Part shown: positions 6,480 to 8,583 of the stretch, piece after piece
Position numbering within the stretch: position 1 is the stretch's first letter
Layout of the letters: every line of letters begins with the position of its first letter
Assembly (NCBI GenBank): GCA_945912085.1
Contig: CAMEBJ010000044.1
Location: 1 to 8,583, forward strand
Length of the DNA: 8,583 nt
Source of the DNA: an uncultured Bacteroidales bacterium
Lineage (GTDB): Bacteria; Bacteroidota; Bacteroidia; Bacteroidales; UBA932
Direction of reading: 5' to 3'
Notes under the pieces: generated by a model
The model's database searches: none
Seen by the model: the letters and a program-made list of their open reading frames with translations, nothing else
What the model was told of the DNA's origin: nothing
Position numbers and translations under genes: made by a program

Positions 6480-6481
6480 TA

Positions 6482-8575
6482 TTAATAGAAGCGGGCGCGA
6501 TTATCAACCACCACATCATTATCCATCATAGCCGGCAGCAGCATATTAAGGCTGTACTGCGACATCTGTGAACTGCGAAGCTTGGCATCATCCTCAGTGA
6601 AGAAAGAGCCTGTGTCGTGGTCGGTAACCTTGTAAACATACACTCCGTAGGATCCTGCGAGAGGAGCATTGATGACACCCGGCTCGGCAACTGAAACGGC
6701 ACCGATGAACTTAGGGTCAAGACCCTGTGAGGTCAGTGAAGCGAAAGTGATGTTCTCTTTAGTGCTTACAGTGGTTCCAAGAGCCTCAGCAATTGCCTGC
6801 ATACTTCCAAGACCTTCAATCTTGGCTGCTATGTCAGCTGCCTTCTTGACTCCAGCCTTCTCCATGTAAAGCATATTCTTGATTGAAGGAGCGACAGTCT
6901 CTACAGGAGTGTAACCCTCCTTGTGAATATCCTTGAGGGCAACGACGAAGAAATAGTTGCTGCCGACTGTAATGATGTCGGACACCTTGCCTTTCTTTGC
7001 CTCGAAAGCCCAGCGGGTAATCTCCTTGGTGTGATCGATGGAACCAAGACGGGAGTTGCTCTCAAGCATATTGTTCACAGGATGTGCATAGAGTCCCAGG
7101 GTGTCAACCGCAGCCTTGAATGTCTCATACTTGCCAGCTGACTTGGATGCAAGGATGTTTGCCTGTGAATAATAGTCGTTGTAAGTTGATTTTGAAGGGT
7201 TGATTTCCTTCTTGAAGATTGCAACCTTCTTCTTCTCAATAGGTTTTGTCCTTTCAGTCACCTCAACTATGTGCTTCCCGTACTGTGTGTCGAGGGTGAA
7301 GATTGTGTTCTGCTTTGCAGTCATCACCGACTCCATTCCCGGAATCATATAAGTCTGGGTCATCCAGCCGATGTCACCCCTCTGAGGTACGTTAGGGTTG
7401 TTGTCAGCCGAATAGAGGGCTGCAACATTGGCGAAAGTGTCCTTCTTGTTTTTCAAAACAGTCACAAGGCTGTCTGCAAGGCTCTCGTCAGCACCCTGGA
7501 GCAGGATGTGCCTTACATAGACTGAATCAGGAATGTTCTGAACATCAAGAATCCTGGCAGCATAGAAGACATTGTCCTCCTTGTAGAGAGGTGAAACAGT
7601 CTCCTTTGAGTCACCGAACACGAAATCGTTCACATTGCGTGACACAGTGTTGAGTTCACCTGCCTTGTAGTAGTAGTCTGAATACTGGTTGTCTGAGTTC
7701 TTCAGAAGGAAACTCTTGACATTCTGCTCGGTTGCAAACTCCGAATGAAGTTCATTAGCCTTCACAGTTGCCTCAGCGATGTCCTCTGCAGAAGGTTTCA
7801 CCTCAAACACGACATATTCGATGTCACGGCTTGCCTGCTGCTTGTAGAATTTCTTGTGACTCTTGTAGTAATCCCTGATTTCCCTGTCGCTGACCACCAC
7901 TGTCGAATCCTGGGCATAACCGAAAGGAACCATAACGAATTCCACGTCGGTAGTGGCATTGTTCTCCTCCATCTGCCTTTCAAGCATAAGAGGGCTGGTC
8001 AGGTCACTCTGAGTGAAAAGAGAGCCGTACTTTGCATAGAACTGCTGCGTGTAAACAGTGCTCTGGAGGTAATCCCAGTAAAGCTTGAGATTTCCTGACT
8101 CGTCACTTTGCACATTGTGTACGAGGTCGCTCACCCTTTCCTTTGAGAAGTTTCCGTTCTCATCAAGGAAGACAGGGTTCTGTGCCATAATCGGAGAAAG
8201 CATATCTCCGGTTGTGAGGGCCAGCATCTCTGAGTCTCCAACCTCTATTCCTGCTGCACGTGCAGTTTTCACGAAAAGGAACTTGTCAACAAGGGCCTGC
8301 CAGGCAGAATTCCTGATAACTTCCTGCTGCTGTTCGCTTCCAGCTGCTCCTCCAGTGATAATTTCATTGATAGTTGTCATTTTCTCCACGTCCTGCTGGA
8401 ACTCCTGGTAAGAAATTGATTTACCGTTGATTTTACCAACATCATACTTTGAAGACATCGATGAGGACAAATTCTGGAGAGTAGTCGGATCAATAATGAA
8501 TGACAACAGCGACAAAGCGATGAACACCGTTATCAAAATGCCGAACTTCACGCGAATTTTTCCAAGAACCGCCAT
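6482..8575 (-). CDS. ppiD: PpiD-type membrane-anchored peptidylprolyl isomerase/foldase
   Basis: 697 residues from the ATG at 8573-8575, typical of Bacteroidetes PpiD/SurA-like foldases. A short cytoplasmic basic N-terminus (MAVLGKIRVKFG) leads into one signal-anchor helix at about 11-29; the rest is periplasmic. A SurA_N/chaperone-like helical region covers about 45-245, starting VGKINGKSISYQEF. A parvulin domain lies at about 352-441, with VRHILLQ (354-360), RGDIGW (399-404) and the closing strand YGKHIVEV (432-439). A second, degenerate parvulin-like segment follows at about 480-550 (LGSIDHTKEITRWAFEAKKGKVSDII). The C-terminus ends NRARFY. It helps fold newly exported envelope proteins at the inner membrane, by analogy with E. 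coli PpiD and SurA. The stop codon abuts the 124-base palindrome, and termination probably occurs at 6302-6339. The promoter and any upstream partner lie beyond the right edge; only 8 bases remain there. Confidence 0.93.
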   Translation of the reverse strand: MAVLGKIRVKFGILITVFIALSLLSFIIDPTTLQNLSSSMSSKYDVGKINGKSISYQEFQQDVEKMTTINEIITGGAAGSEQQQEVIRNSAWQALVDKFLFVKTARAAGIEVGDSEMLALTTGDMLSPIMAQNPVFLDENGNFSKERVSDLVHNVQSDESGNLKLYWDYLQSTVYTQQFYAKYGSLFTQSDLTSPLMLERQMEENNATTDVEFVMVPFGYAQDSTVVVSDREIRDYYKSHKKFYKQQASRDIEYVVFEVKPSAEDIAEATVKANELHSEFATEQNVKSFLLKNSDNQYSDYYYKAGELNTVSRNVNDFVFGDSKETVSPLYKEDNVFYAARILDVQNIPDSVYVRHILLQGADESLADSLVTVLKNKKDTFANVAALYSADNNPNVPQRGDIGWMTQTYMIPGMESVMTAKQNTIFTLDTQYGKHIVEVTERTKPIEKKKVAIFKKEINPSKSTYNDYYSQANILASKSAGKYETFKAAVDTLGLYAHPVNNMLESNSRLGSIDHTKEITRWAFEAKKGKVSDIITVGSNYFFVVALKDIHKEGYTPVETVAPSIKNMLYMEKAGVKKAADIAAKIEGLGSMQAIAEALGTTVSTKENITFASLTSQGLDPKFIGAVSVAEPGVINAPLAGSYGVYVYKVTDHDTGSFFTEDDAKLRSSQMSQYSLNMLLPAMMDNDVVVDNRARFY

Positions 8576-8583
8576 TTTTATGA

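Noticed and set aside
6311..6571. Plus-strand open frame of 86 codons across the ychF-ppiD gap
   Set aside because: It begins inside the terminator hairpin, crosses the whole palindrome and runs into the ppiD 3' end on the opposite strand; its sequence is explained by those features.
1..8583. Search for CRISPR arrays, tRNA/rRNA genes, transposases, phage genes or toxin-antitoxin pairs
   Set aside because: No regularly spaced direct repeats, RNA gene landmarks or protein motifs of these kinds were seen; nearly all space is filled by the six genes listed.

Overview
The window looks like a chromosomal segment from a member of the Bacteroidota, most likely order Bacteroidales. Four things point there. 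Two lipoprotein-type genes belong to families found mainly in that group: a DUF6377-like membrane regulator and a lipoprotein with a BACON-like N-terminal region. Intergenic regions carry promoters of the Bacteroidetes form (TTTG or TTG, about 20 bases, then TAnnTTTG). Clear Shine-Dalgarno sites are absent. The PpiD-type foldase has the architecture seen in that group. Genus cannot be fixed from the sequence alone. No phage, transposase, CRISPR array, tRNA or rRNA was recognised.

Layout from left to right. Bases 1-994 (minus) hold the N-terminal 331 codons of a predicted surface lipoprotein that runs off the left edge. Bases 995-1167 hold its promoter, with a perfect inverted repeat exactly over the promoter spacer, and an AT-rich inverted repeat further upstream. 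Bases 1168-2709 (minus) encode a TPR-like, single-membrane-span regulator with a C-terminal helix-turn-helix (DUF6377 type). Bases 2710-2934 hold its candidate promoter, a small GC hairpin and the galK terminator. galK (2935-4071, minus) has a near-ideal Bacteroidetes promoter in the 93-base gap behind an endonuclease/exonuclease/phosphatase-family gene (4165-5106, minus). That gene is divergent from ychF (5161-6264, plus). ychF and ppiD (6482-8575, minus) converge on a 217-base gap that holds a perfect bidirectional terminator and a 124-base imperfect palindrome with near-identical ends. The window ends just upstream of ppiD.

How the genes fit together. Most are housekeeping singletons: galactokinase (Leloir pathway), the YchF ATPase and the PpiD envelope foldase. 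The left part looks like the edge of an accessory surface locus, where a membrane-bound regulator sits directly upstream of a surface lipoprotein; regulation of one by the other is an inference from adjacency. No clearly new multi-gene system is visible. The least explained pieces are the 124-base palindrome next to the ppiD stop codon and the operator-like palindrome in front of the lipoprotein gene.
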